A stretch of DNA of 64,000 nucleotides from Oceanicaulis alexandrii DSM 11625. GTDB taxonomy: Bacteria; Pseudomonadota; Alphaproteobacteria; Caulobacterales; Maricaulaceae. Location of the stretch: the NCBI RefSeq assembly GCF_000420265.1, contig NZ_ATUP01000001.1:2542001-2606000 (forward strand), given 5' to 3'. The stretch's first letter is position 1. Each line of letters starts with the position of its first letter. Of the stretch, positions 1-6,316 are shown one piece after another. The notes under the pieces were generated by a model. It had not been told where the DNA came from. It saw only the letters and a program-made list of their open reading frames with translations, and did no database searches. The position numbers were made by a program, and so were the translations under genes.

Positions 1-1
1 C

Positions 2-325
2 ATGCTGTTCCAGCATGATGCAGCGGAACCTGTGGGCGTCTGGGACGAGATCGCCGAGGACGGCCGCGGGCTCTATGTCCGCGGCCGGATTCTCTCGACC
101 GCGCCGCGCGGACGCGCCGCCCTGGGGCTGGTGCGCGAAGGGGCGGTGGATGGCCTCTCCATCGGGTTTCGCACGCAACGCTCCGCGCCCCGACCGGGCG
201 GCGGACGCGATCTGCTTCAGCTCGATCTGTGGGAGGTGTCCATCGTTACCTTTCCCATGCTGGCCCAGGCGCGGCTTCGCGTCCTTGGGGCTTCTGAGGC
301 GCGGCTCGCCGCGTCGGCGGCCTGA
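2..325 (+). CDS. GTA prohead protease (g4), 5'-truncated
   Basis: C-terminal part of an HK97-type prohead maturation protease, the RcGTA g4 homologue, which cleaves the capsid precursor during head assembly. The reading frame is open at the window edge, so the true start lies upstream. The visible stretch contains the QHD histidine, the DGLSIGF serine motif and the DLWEVSIVTFPM strand that mark this family. It is followed 37 bp later by the capsid gene, the usual order in these clusters. The catalytic assignment follows the family; only the residues are seen here. Confidence 0.85.
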   Translation: MLFQHDAAEPVGVWDEIAEDGRGLYVRGRILSTAPRGRAALGLVREGAVDGLSIGFRTQRSAPRPGGGRDLLQLDLWEVSIVTFPMLAQARLRVLGASEARLAASAA

Positions 326-362
326 CCGCTTTGACTTCGCATCATGAACAGAAAGGATTTTC

Positions 363-1568
363 ATGAGCCGGGAAACCAAGATGGCGGTTCCTTCCGCTGA
401 CACGCGCGTGGCCATGGCGGACATGCTGGCCGCGTTTGAACACTTCAAACAGGCCAATGACGACCGCCTGGAGGCGCTGGAATCCAAGACCGGCGCCGAT
501 CCGCTCATTGCCGACAAGGTGAACCGCATAGACGCGGCGCTGAACGAGGCCCAATCCCGCCTCGACCGTCTCAGCCGGGAAGCGGCGCGGCCCGACCTGT
601 CCGGCGCCGATGTGAAATCGGCGGGCTGGTCCGGCTTTCTGCGCACAGGCGAAACGCCAGCGCTCGATCAAAAAGCGCTGTCGGGCCAGACCGGCGCAAC
701 GGGCGGCCATGTGGCGCCGGCGGAGCTTGAAACGCGTATTGAACGCCTGATCCGCGAGGTCAGCCCGATCCGGTCCATCGCCACGGTCAAACAGACGCGG
801 TCTCACACCTTCAAGAAACCGGTCAGCGCGGGCGGCGCAGCAGGCGCCTGGGCGGCGGAGACGGCGAGCCGGCCTGAAACCGACGCGTCCTCGCTGGAGC
901 TGCTCGAATTTCCGACCGCCGAGCTTTACGCCATGCCCGCCGCGACGCCTGCGATCCTTGATGATGCGCTGGTCGATCTCGAGCAATGGCTGGCTGAAGA
1001 AGTGCGCGACGTGTTCGCCGAGGCCGAGGGCAAGGCCTTCGTCTCCGGCGACGGGGTGAACAAGCCGCGCGGGTTCTTGAGCTACACCATGGCCGAAGTC
1101 GGCACGGAAAGCTGGGGCGAGATGGGGTTTGTCTCGACCGGGGTGTCGGGCGGCTTCTCCGCGTCTGACCCTGCAGATGCGCTGATTGATCTGATCTATG
1201 CGCCCAAGACCGCCTATCGCGCCAATGGCCGCTTTGTGATGAACCGCTCCACGGTGTCCTCCGTGCGCAAGTTCAAGGATGCAGACGGCCAGTATATCTG
1301 GCAGCCCGCCCAGGGCGCGGGCCAACCGGCGAGCCTGATGGGCTATCCCGTCACCGAGGCCGAGGACATGCCCGATATCGGCGCGAACAGCTATTCCATC
1401 GCCTTTGGTGATTTCGAGCGTGGCTATCTGGTGGTCGATCGCCAGGGCGTTCAGGTGCTGCGCGATCCGTATTCGGCGAAACCCTATGTCCTGTTTTACA
1501 CCACCCGCCGCGTCGGCGGCGGCGTGCAGGATTTCGACGCGATCAAGTGTCTGAAATTCGCCGCCTGA
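363..1568 (+). CDS. GTA/HK97-family major capsid protein (g5)
   Basis: Major capsid protein of the HK97 fold, 401 residues, which builds the GTA head. The first ~100 residues are charged and helical, like the delta/scaffold region removed by the prohead protease. The rest has the typical capsid core, including a run near residue 140 that binds to the maturation segment and a C-terminal 'YVLFYTTRRVGGGVQD' strand. AGAAAGGA lies just ahead of the ATG. It lies directly after the protease fragment and before the head-tail connector genes, and a strong hairpin with a T-run follows its stop codon, so capsid mRNA may be made in excess over the tail genes. Confidence 0.93.
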   Translation: MSRETKMAVPSADTRVAMADMLAAFEHFKQANDDRLEALESKTGADPLIADKVNRIDAALNEAQSRLDRLSREAARPDLSGADVKSAGWSGFLRTGETPALDQKALSGQTGATGGHVAPAELETRIERLIREVSPIRSIATVKQTRSHTFKKPVSAGGAAGAWAAETASRPETDASSLELLEFPTAELYAMPAATPAILDDALVDLEQWLAEEVRDVFAEAEGKAFVSGDGVNKPRGFLSYTMAEVGTESWGEMGFVSTGVSGGFSASDPADALIDLIYAPKTAYRANGRFVMNRSTVSSVRKFKDADGQYIWQPAQGAGQPASLMGYPVTEAEDMPDIGANSYSIAFGDFERGYLVVDRQGVQVLRDPYSAKPYVLFYTTRRVGGGVQDFDAIKCLKFAA

Positions 1569-1592
1569 TCCGAGCCTTCTCTCCCCCACCTC

Positions 1593-1628
1593 AAAGCCCC
1601 GGCCCCAGCGCCGGGGCTTTGCTTTTTT
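1593..1628 (+). terminator. Intrinsic terminator or attenuator between capsid and connector genes
   Basis: An 11-bp perfect stem (AAAGCCCCGGC pairing with GCCGGGGCTTT, loop of 6) is followed by GCTTTTTTG. It sits within a co-directional gene row, after the capsid gene and 18 bp before the next start codon, so it would have to be read through for tail genes to be expressed. Confidence 0.8.
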
Positions 1629-1645
1629 GAAAAGGAGGCGGCGCG

Positions 1646-2233
1646 ATGTCTCTCACTCTTTTAAGCCCGCCCGGGGCGGAACCTGTCAGTCTCGACGCAG
1701 CGAAAACCTGGCTGCGCGTCAGCCATGAAGACGACGATGCGCTGATCACCGACGCGATCATCGCCGCCCGTGAGCATGTGGAAGCGCGCACCGGGCTGGC
1801 GCTGATCACCCAGAGCTGGCGCGAGCGGCTGGATGATTGGCCGCGCGACCGGCTGAGCGCGTCGGGGCTGGCGGTCAGCCTCGCCAAGGCGCCGCTTCTG
1901 AGCGTCGAGGCGGTGCGCGGCCGCGAGCGGGACGGGACGCTCTCGGTCTGGGATCCGGCGGAATACCGGGTGGAGACCGGCGAGCCGGGACGGCTGGTGG
2001 CCATATTGCCCTTCTCCTTGCCGCGCCCTGTGGTCAAGGCGGGCGGGATCGAGATTGAGTTCACCGCCGGGTTTGGCGAGACGCCCGACGACGTGCCGGC
2101 GCCCTTGCGCGCGGCGATCCTGCATCTGGTCGCGGCGCGCTATGGCGCGGATCGGGGCGAGGGGGGCGAGACGCCGCCTGCGCCTGAGATCGTGGACCGG
2201 CTGTTAGCCCCCTACATGCCGGTGCGGCTATGA
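1646..2233 (+). CDS. GTA head-tail connector (g6, phage gp6-like)
   Basis: 195-residue protein of the GTA g6/phage adaptor family that joins the portal vertex to the tail. The N-terminus carries the family pattern of a LSLDAAKTWLRV helix followed by 'DDALITDAIIAAREHVEARTGLAL'-like helices (residues ~17-55). A strong AAGGAGG ribosome site precedes the ATG. It overlaps the next gene by 4 bp. In RcGTA a g7 head-closure gene comes between g6 and g8; here none fits, as the stop of g6 overlaps the start of the g8-like gene. Confidence 0.85.
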   Translation: MSLTLLSPPGAEPVSLDAAKTWLRVSHEDDDALITDAIIAAREHVEARTGLALITQSWRERLDDWPRDRLSASGLAVSLAKAPLLSVEAVRGRERDGTLSVWDPAEYRVETGEPGRLVAILPFSLPRPVVKAGGIEIEFTAGFGETPDDVPAPLRAAILHLVAARYGADRGEGGETPPAPEIVDRLLAPYMPVRL

Positions 2234-2646
2234 GCGCGGAAGCCGCGTTCCAGAACGGACTTCTGGCGCATTTGCGCAGCGATCCGGGCGTCACGGCCCA
2301 GCTGGAGGCGCGGATCTTTGAGCAGCCCAGATCCGGCGTGCGCTATCCCTTCCTGTATCTGGGGCGGGTGGAAAGCGACGCGGCGGACGCTAGCGAGGCC
2401 CGGCTGATTGATCTGCGCCAGACCCTTCTGATCCGCGGGCGGCGCGATGACAGCGAGACCATCAAGAAGGCGCTGGGCGCGATCCGGTCTGCGCTGGAGA
2501 CGGGCCCGCTGACGCTGGAGGCCGGCTTTGCAGCCATCCATCCACGCCTGGTCTACGCCGACCTGTTCTCAACCTCCGACACCCGCATCGTGCAAGGGCT
2601 GGCGCGGGTCAGAACCCTCATTCAAATCCAAGGAGACACGCCATGA
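2230..2646 (+). CDS. GTA tail terminator (g8, DUF3168)
   Basis: 138-residue DUF3168 protein, the g8 tail-terminator homologue that caps the tail tube at the head side. Family features seen are the N-terminal helix 'FQNGLLAHLRSDPGV', a 'YPFLYLG' strand and the C-terminal 'ARVRTLIQ' strand. Starts by a 4-bp ATGA overlap with the connector gene and ends by overlap with the tail-tube gene, so the three are translationally coupled. Confidence 0.85.
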   Translation: MSAEAAFQNGLLAHLRSDPGVTAQLEARIFEQPRSGVRYPFLYLGRVESDAADASEARLIDLRQTLLIRGRRDDSETIKKALGAIRSALETGPLTLEAGFAAIHPRLVYADLFSTSDTRIVQGLARVRTLIQIQGDTP

Positions 2647-3059
2647 CGGCGCAAGCGGGCAAGGATGTCTTGCTGAAAATCGGCGATGGCGGATCGCCGG
2701 AGAGTTTCACCAGCATTGCGGGGCTGAGGGCCAAGACCCTGTCGCTGAACGCCCGCGCGGTCGAGGTGACCCACGCTGACAGTCCGGGGCGCTGGCGCGA
2801 ATTGCTGGACGGCGCCGGGGTGCGCACTGCGGCGATTTCAGGCGCGGGCATCTTTGTCGACAGCGCGGCGGACGAGACCGTGCGGAGCGTGTTCTTTGAT
2901 CAGGCCAGGCGCAGCTGGCGCGTGATCGTGCCGGACTTTGGCGTCATCGAAGGCCCGTTCCTGGTGACCGCGCTGGAATATTCCGGCCGCCATGACGGCG
3001 AGGCGAGCTATTCGCTGTCGCTGGCGTCAGCGGGCGCCCTGACCTTCTCAGCCCTCTGA
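2643..3059 (+). CDS. GTA major tail (tube) protein (g9)
   Basis: 138-residue phage tail-tube protein of the TP901-1-like family used by GTAs. The family opening (MTAQAGKDVLLKIGDGG) and the 'LNARAVEVTHADSPGRWRELLDGAGVR' type segment near residues 35-60 are plain, with a C-terminal beta-rich end. It builds the tube around the tape measure. It begins by overlap with g8, and its last 12 bp overlap the end of a gene on the other strand, which is unusual inside a GTA operon. Confidence 0.9.
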   Translation: MTAQAGKDVLLKIGDGGSPESFTSIAGLRAKTLSLNARAVEVTHADSPGRWRELLDGAGVRTAAISGAGIFVDSAADETVRSVFFDQARRSWRVIVPDFGVIEGPFLVTALEYSGRHDGEASYSLSLASAGALTFSAL

Positions 3060-3251
3060 GCTGCGGTCGTCAATCCGGCGCTGACGCTGCATGTCCTCAA
3101 GCTCATTGAGGCAGGCGCGATAGGCGTCAGGGTTGCGCAGCGTCTCGCATTCTTCCTCGTAGCGGTCGTCATAAACGTCCTGAAACAGGCTTTCACACCC
3201 GCACAGAACCAGCGGAGAGGCGAGAGCGAAACAGGCGAGCAAGCGGCGCAT
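3048..3251 (-). CDS. Small lipoprotein inserted antisense within the GTA cluster
   Basis: 67-residue protein with a lipoprotein signal (MRRLLACFALASPLVLCGC): positive N-terminus, hydrophobic stretch, then a LxGC-type lipobox with Cys19 as the predicted lipidated residue. The mature part is about 49 residues, acidic and arginine-rich with two further cysteines. I chose the ATG at 3251 because AAGGGA stands before it and the longer reading has no signal. It lies on the opposite strand between g9 and g10 and converges on g9 with a 12-bp overlap. I do not recognise the family. It may be a host gene caught in the cluster or an envelope factor linked to particle release; neither is shown. Confidence 0.6.
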   Translation of the reverse strand: MRRLLACFALASPLVLCGCESLFQDVYDDRYEEECETLRNPDAYRACLNELEDMQRQRRIDDRSSEG

Positions 3252-3308
3252 GGGTGATCCCTTCACATTGATCCGCGCCCAGTCTAACGGCGCAGAAAGT
3301 TTGTGCTC

Positions 3309-3596
3309 ATGACAATTTCTCAATCTGGACAGGTGCGCGCCCATTTGGGCGATGCGCCGGTTCACTTGCGTCTCAGCCTTGCCGCCCTGATGCAGATCGA
3401 ACAGGCGCTGGAGGTCTCAGGGCTCGAAGCGCTCTCCGAACGATTTCGAAGTCTCAGCGCGACCGATCTCACTTGCGTTCTGACCGCTTTGCTGACCGCG
3501 GGCGGGCATGAGGACGCGCAGGCGCTGGCGGACGCGGCGGCCCCCGCAGACGCGGCCCGGGCCGTGCTGAGCTGTTTTGAAGCGAACCTTACATGA
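3309..3596 (+). CDS. GTA gp10-like protein
   Basis: 95-residue GTA g10 homologue, a small conserved protein found between the tail-tube and tape-measure genes and thought to act in tail assembly. It has the family pattern 'GDAPVHLRLSLAALMQIEQAL' in outline and a helical C-terminus. An in-frame GTG two codons earlier (3303) is an alternative start. It overlaps the next gene by 4 bp. About 50 bp separate its start from the divergent lipoprotein gene, so this gap must hold any promoter for either. Confidence 0.75.
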   Translation: MTISQSGQVRAHLGDAPVHLRLSLAALMQIEQALEVSGLEALSERFRSLSATDLTCVLTALLTAGGHEDAQALADAAAPADAARAVLSCFEANLT

Positions 3597-3787
3597 CCGG
3601 GTGCTGGCCGGGCTGGTTCGCGCTGGGCGTTTTGCGCTTCGGGCTGAGCCCTGACGCCTTCTGGGCGCTGTCGCTGGCGGAATGGCGGGCGCTGTGCGCG
3701 GCGCTGGGGCCGGTCGCTCCGCCGCCGCCCGACCGTCAGGCGATCGAGGCGCTGATCAAAGACTTTCCTGATGGAGGAGCCCAATGA
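3593..3787 (+). CDS. GTA tail assembly chaperone-like protein (g10.1)
   Basis: 64-residue protein matching the short phage tail-assembly chaperone family (DUF2376 / rcc01693-like) that follows g10 in GTA clusters. It contains the marker 'FGLSPDAFWALSLAEWRAL' block near its middle. It overlaps both neighbours by 4 bp. In tailed phages such a protein binds the tape measure before tube polymerisation; that role is inferred from family and position. Confidence 0.75.
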   Translation: MTGCWPGWFALGVLRFGLSPDAFWALSLAEWRALCAALGPVAPPPPDRQAIEALIKDFPDGGAQ

Positions 3788-4329
3788 CCGACACCTTTGA
3801 CCTGTCGGATCTCGCCGCGGACGCCGGTGCGGCGCGGCGTGAACTCACCGAGACGGCGCGTGAAGGCGAAAGCGCCGCGCGGGCCCTGTCCGACGCCTTT
3901 GAAAGCGCGGGCCGCGACATCGCTTCCAGCCTTGAAGGCGCGGCGCGCTCCGGCGAGCTGAGCTTTTCAGACATGGCGGAAAAGATCGCCCGAACCTTCG
4001 CCGAGCTGGCGCTGGACCGTTTCATTCTTCAGCCCCTGCCGGGGCTTCTGGCCAGCGCTGCGGGGCAATTGGGCTCGCTTCTGGGCGGGGTGCTGGGCCA
4101 GCGCGCCGAGGGTGGACCTGTGATGGCCGGTGAACGCTATCTGGTGGGCGAGCGGGGACCGGAAGTGTTCACGCCCGGCCAGTCAGGCGCGGTGTCGCCC
4201 CTGGGCGCGGCGCCGGTCAACATCACCATCATCGCTCAGGGGCAGGCGCTTGAGGGCGTCAAACGCTCTGAAAGCCAGATCGCCGCCGCGGTGGCGCGCG
4301 CCGTACAAAGGGGAGGGCGCCGGTTATGA
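3784..4329 (+). CDS. GTA tail tape measure protein (g11)
   Basis: 181-residue tape-measure protein, short as expected for GTA tails. Residues ~10-65 are a charged helical region rich in Ala/Glu/Arg, followed by a 'FSDMAEKIARTFAELALDRFILQPL' type helix and a Gly/Ala-rich hydrophobic segment near residues 80-105. A 'GGPVMAGERYLVGERGPE' motif follows, which is typical of tape-measure C-termini. It overlaps g10.1 and g12 by 4 bp each. Confidence 0.85.
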   Translation: MTDTFDLSDLAADAGAARRELTETAREGESAARALSDAFESAGRDIASSLEGAARSGELSFSDMAEKIARTFAELALDRFILQPLPGLLASAAGQLGSLLGGVLGQRAEGGPVMAGERYLVGERGPEVFTPGQSGAVSPLGAAPVNITIIAQGQALEGVKRSESQIAAAVARAVQRGGRRL

Positions 4330-4943
4330 GCGCGTTTCATGATGTGCGCTTTCCCCTCTCGATCGGGTTGGCGGCGCGCGGGGGCCCCGAACGGCGCACC
4401 GAGATCGTGACGCTCAATTCGGGCCGTGAAGAGCGCAACGCTGTCTGGCGCGATTCACGACGGCGCTGGGATGCGGCGCCGGGCGTCCGGTCGCAGGCGG
4501 ACCTGGCGCGGCTCACCGCCTTTTTCGAAGCCCGGTTGGGGCGGTTGCACGCCTTTCGGTTCACAGACCCCTTTGATCACGGCTCGGCGGGGCCCGGCGT
4601 CGCGCCTAGCCCGCTTGATCAGGTGATTGGAGCGGGGGATGGCGTGACGGATCGGTTTCCACTTCTCAAAGCCTATGGCGATGGCGCAGGACGCTGGGAC
4701 CGCCCGATTATGCTGCCCCAGACCGAAAGCGTTCGCGTGGCGCTCGACGGCGTTGAAACACCGGTCAGCGTCGAGACGGGCGGCGAGATCGTCTTTGACG
4801 CGCCGCCGCCCGACGGCGCCCTGATCACGGCGGGGTTCCGCTTTGATGTGCCGGCGCGGTTTGACGCCGATCAGTTGGAGGCGAGCCTTGAGGGCGGCGC
4901 CGCGATGATCGGCTCCGTGCCTTTGATCGAGGTTCGGCTTTAG
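4326..4943 (+). CDS. GTA distal tail protein (g12, DUF2460)
   Basis: 205-residue DUF2460 protein, the distal tail component that starts the baseplate hub. Visible family marks are 'FHDVRFPLSIGLAARGGPERRTE' in outline at the N-terminus, 'R.RRWDAAPGVRS' and the 'RLHAFRFTDPFDH' segment near residue 80. It is coupled to g11 by overlap. A hairpin with a long T-run follows its stop, separating it from g13. Confidence 0.9.
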   Translation: MSAFHDVRFPLSIGLAARGGPERRTEIVTLNSGREERNAVWRDSRRRWDAAPGVRSQADLARLTAFFEARLGRLHAFRFTDPFDHGSAGPGVAPSPLDQVIGAGDGVTDRFPLLKAYGDGAGRWDRPIMLPQTESVRVALDGVETPVSVETGGEIVFDAPPPDGALITAGFRFDVPARFDADQLEASLEGGAAMIGSVPLIEVRL

Positions 4944-4965
4944 GGCTGGATGTTTCCCAGCTTCT

Positions 4966-4993
4966 CCCCGGCTTTTCGCCGGGGCTTTTTTTA
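4966..4993 (+). terminator. Second intra-operon terminator-like hairpin (g12/g13)
   Basis: CCCCGGC-loop-GCCGGGG (7-bp stem, 5-nt loop TTTTC) followed by a run of eight T after one C. It lies between g12 and g13, whose ATG follows 12 bp after the T-run. Partial termination would lower expression of the hub, peptidase and host-specificity genes relative to the tube and capsid. Confidence 0.75.
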
Positions 4994-5005
4994 TGGAGGC
5001 TCGTG

Positions 5006-5866
5006 ATGATCGAGATTCCGCCCGAGTTTCAGGCGCGGCTGGATGCGGGGGTGACCACGCTGAGCTGGGCCTGGATCCTGACCCGCCGCGACGGCGCCTG
5101 CTTTGGCTTCACCGACCATGACCAGATACTGCAAGTGGATGGCGTAAGCTGTGAGCCCGCCTCAGGTTTCAGCGCCGGCGATTTGCGAAGTGAAACGGGA
5201 TCAGCCCCCGCCCGCGGCGCCGTGTTCGGGCAGCTCGACAGCGGCGTGATCACCAAGGACGCCATCAAGGCGGGCGCCTGGGACGGCGCCGCTTTGACGC
5301 TCTATCGGGTCGACTGGTCAGACCCGACGCTTCACTATCGCGCCTTCACCGGAGAGCTGGGCGAGATCCGCTATGGCGATCAGGGCTTTGAAGCGGAAGT
5401 TTCAGGCCTGTCCGCGCGTCTGAACCGCACGATCGGCCGGGTGTTCTCGCGCCAATGCGACGCCGAGCTGGGCGATGAACGCTGTCAGGTCGATCTGGCC
5501 GCATTGGGACGCCGAGTGAGCGGCCTGCTGGCGGGACAGATCACCCGGCGCGCTATTCGGATAGAGGGGCTGGACCCGGCGCCGGGTGACGCCAGTGTTT
5601 TCTCTGAAGGTGTGCTGTCCTGGACAGCTCAGCCATCCTGGCCGGACCAGCGCATCGTCACGGCGCGCGCGGACGGGACCGGGCTGATTGTTGAACTCGA
5701 CAGCGCGGCGCCCGCCGCCGAAGCGGGCGAGGCGCTCAGGCTGACACTCGGATGCGACAAGCGCTTAGAGACCTGCAAGGCGCGCTTTTCCAACGCTGCG
5801 AACTTTCGCGGCTGTCCGCACATGCCCGGCAATGACGCCCTGATCCGTCCGGTGAGCGCGCGCTGA
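5006..5866 (+). CDS. GTA baseplate hub protein (g13, DUF2163)
   Basis: 286-residue DUF2163/phage BR0599 family protein, the tail-tip hub of GTAs. The N-terminal half starts with the family 'TTLSWAWILTRRDG' block and 'FGFTDHDQ'. The C-terminal half has the conserved cysteines: CDAELGDERC and a CDKRLETC...FRGCPHMPGND ending, which in RcGTA hub protein coordinate a metal cluster. The ATG is preferred over the GTG one codon earlier because GGAGG stands 7 bp before it. It ends by overlap (TGATG) with the peptidase gene. Confidence 0.9.
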   Translation: MIEIPPEFQARLDAGVTTLSWAWILTRRDGACFGFTDHDQILQVDGVSCEPASGFSAGDLRSETGSAPARGAVFGQLDSGVITKDAIKAGAWDGAALTLYRVDWSDPTLHYRAFTGELGEIRYGDQGFEAEVSGLSARLNRTIGRVFSRQCDAELGDERCQVDLAALGRRVSGLLAGQITRRAIRIEGLDPAPGDASVFSEGVLSWTAQPSWPDQRIVTARADGTGLIVELDSAAPAAEAGEALRLTLGCDKRLETCKARFSNAANFRGCPHMPGNDALIRPVSAR

Positions 5867-6300
5867 TGACTGAGCTGGAACACCGCTCGCGCATCCTTCG
5901 CGAAGCGCGAAGCTGGACTGGCACGCCCTATCATCACCAGATGAGCGTGAAGGGGGCGGGCTGTGATTGCCTGGGCCTCGTGCGCGGCGTCTGGCGTGCG
6001 CTTTATGGTCCCGAACCCCAGACCCTGCAGCCCTATACGCCTGACTGGGCCGAGCGCAGCGCGCGCGATCTGCTGAGCGAGGCGGCGGCGCGCTGGTTAT
6101 CTCCTGTCGAGATCGTCTCGGCGGCGCCGGGCGATGTGGTGCTGTTTCACTATTCTCCGAACGGCCCGGCGCGCCATTGCGCGATCCTGAGCGCGCCGGA
6201 TCGCATCCTGCACGCCTGGCGGGGGCAGCGCGTGTGCGAGACCGCGCTGGGTCCCTGGTGGCGCCGGCGGATCGCAGGCGCTTTCGCCTTCCCCCTTTAG
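5866..6300 (+). CDS. GTA NlpC/P60 cell-wall peptidase (g14)
   Basis: 144-residue NlpC/P60 cysteine peptidase carried at the tail tip, expected to open recipient or host peptidoglycan. The catalytic cysteine is in 'GCDCLGLV' (Cys35), the histidine is His104 in 'ARHCAIL', and a 'GDVVLF' strand precedes it, as in the family. The gene is full length compared with RcGTA g14 and overlaps the hub gene start/stop. Confidence 0.9.
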   Translation: MTELEHRSRILREARSWTGTPYHHQMSVKGAGCDCLGLVRGVWRALYGPEPQTLQPYTPDWAERSARDLLSEAAARWLSPVEIVSAAPGDVVLFHYSPNGPARHCAILSAPDRILHAWRGQRVCETALGPWWRRRIAGAFAFPL

Positions 6301-6316
6301 CCAGAGCGAGGATCAT

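Noticed and set aside
342-1589. Long antisense open frame (415 codons) opposite the capsid gene
   Set aside because: It mirrors the capsid gene, has no ribosome site or known motif, and GC-rich third positions leave antisense frames open by chance.
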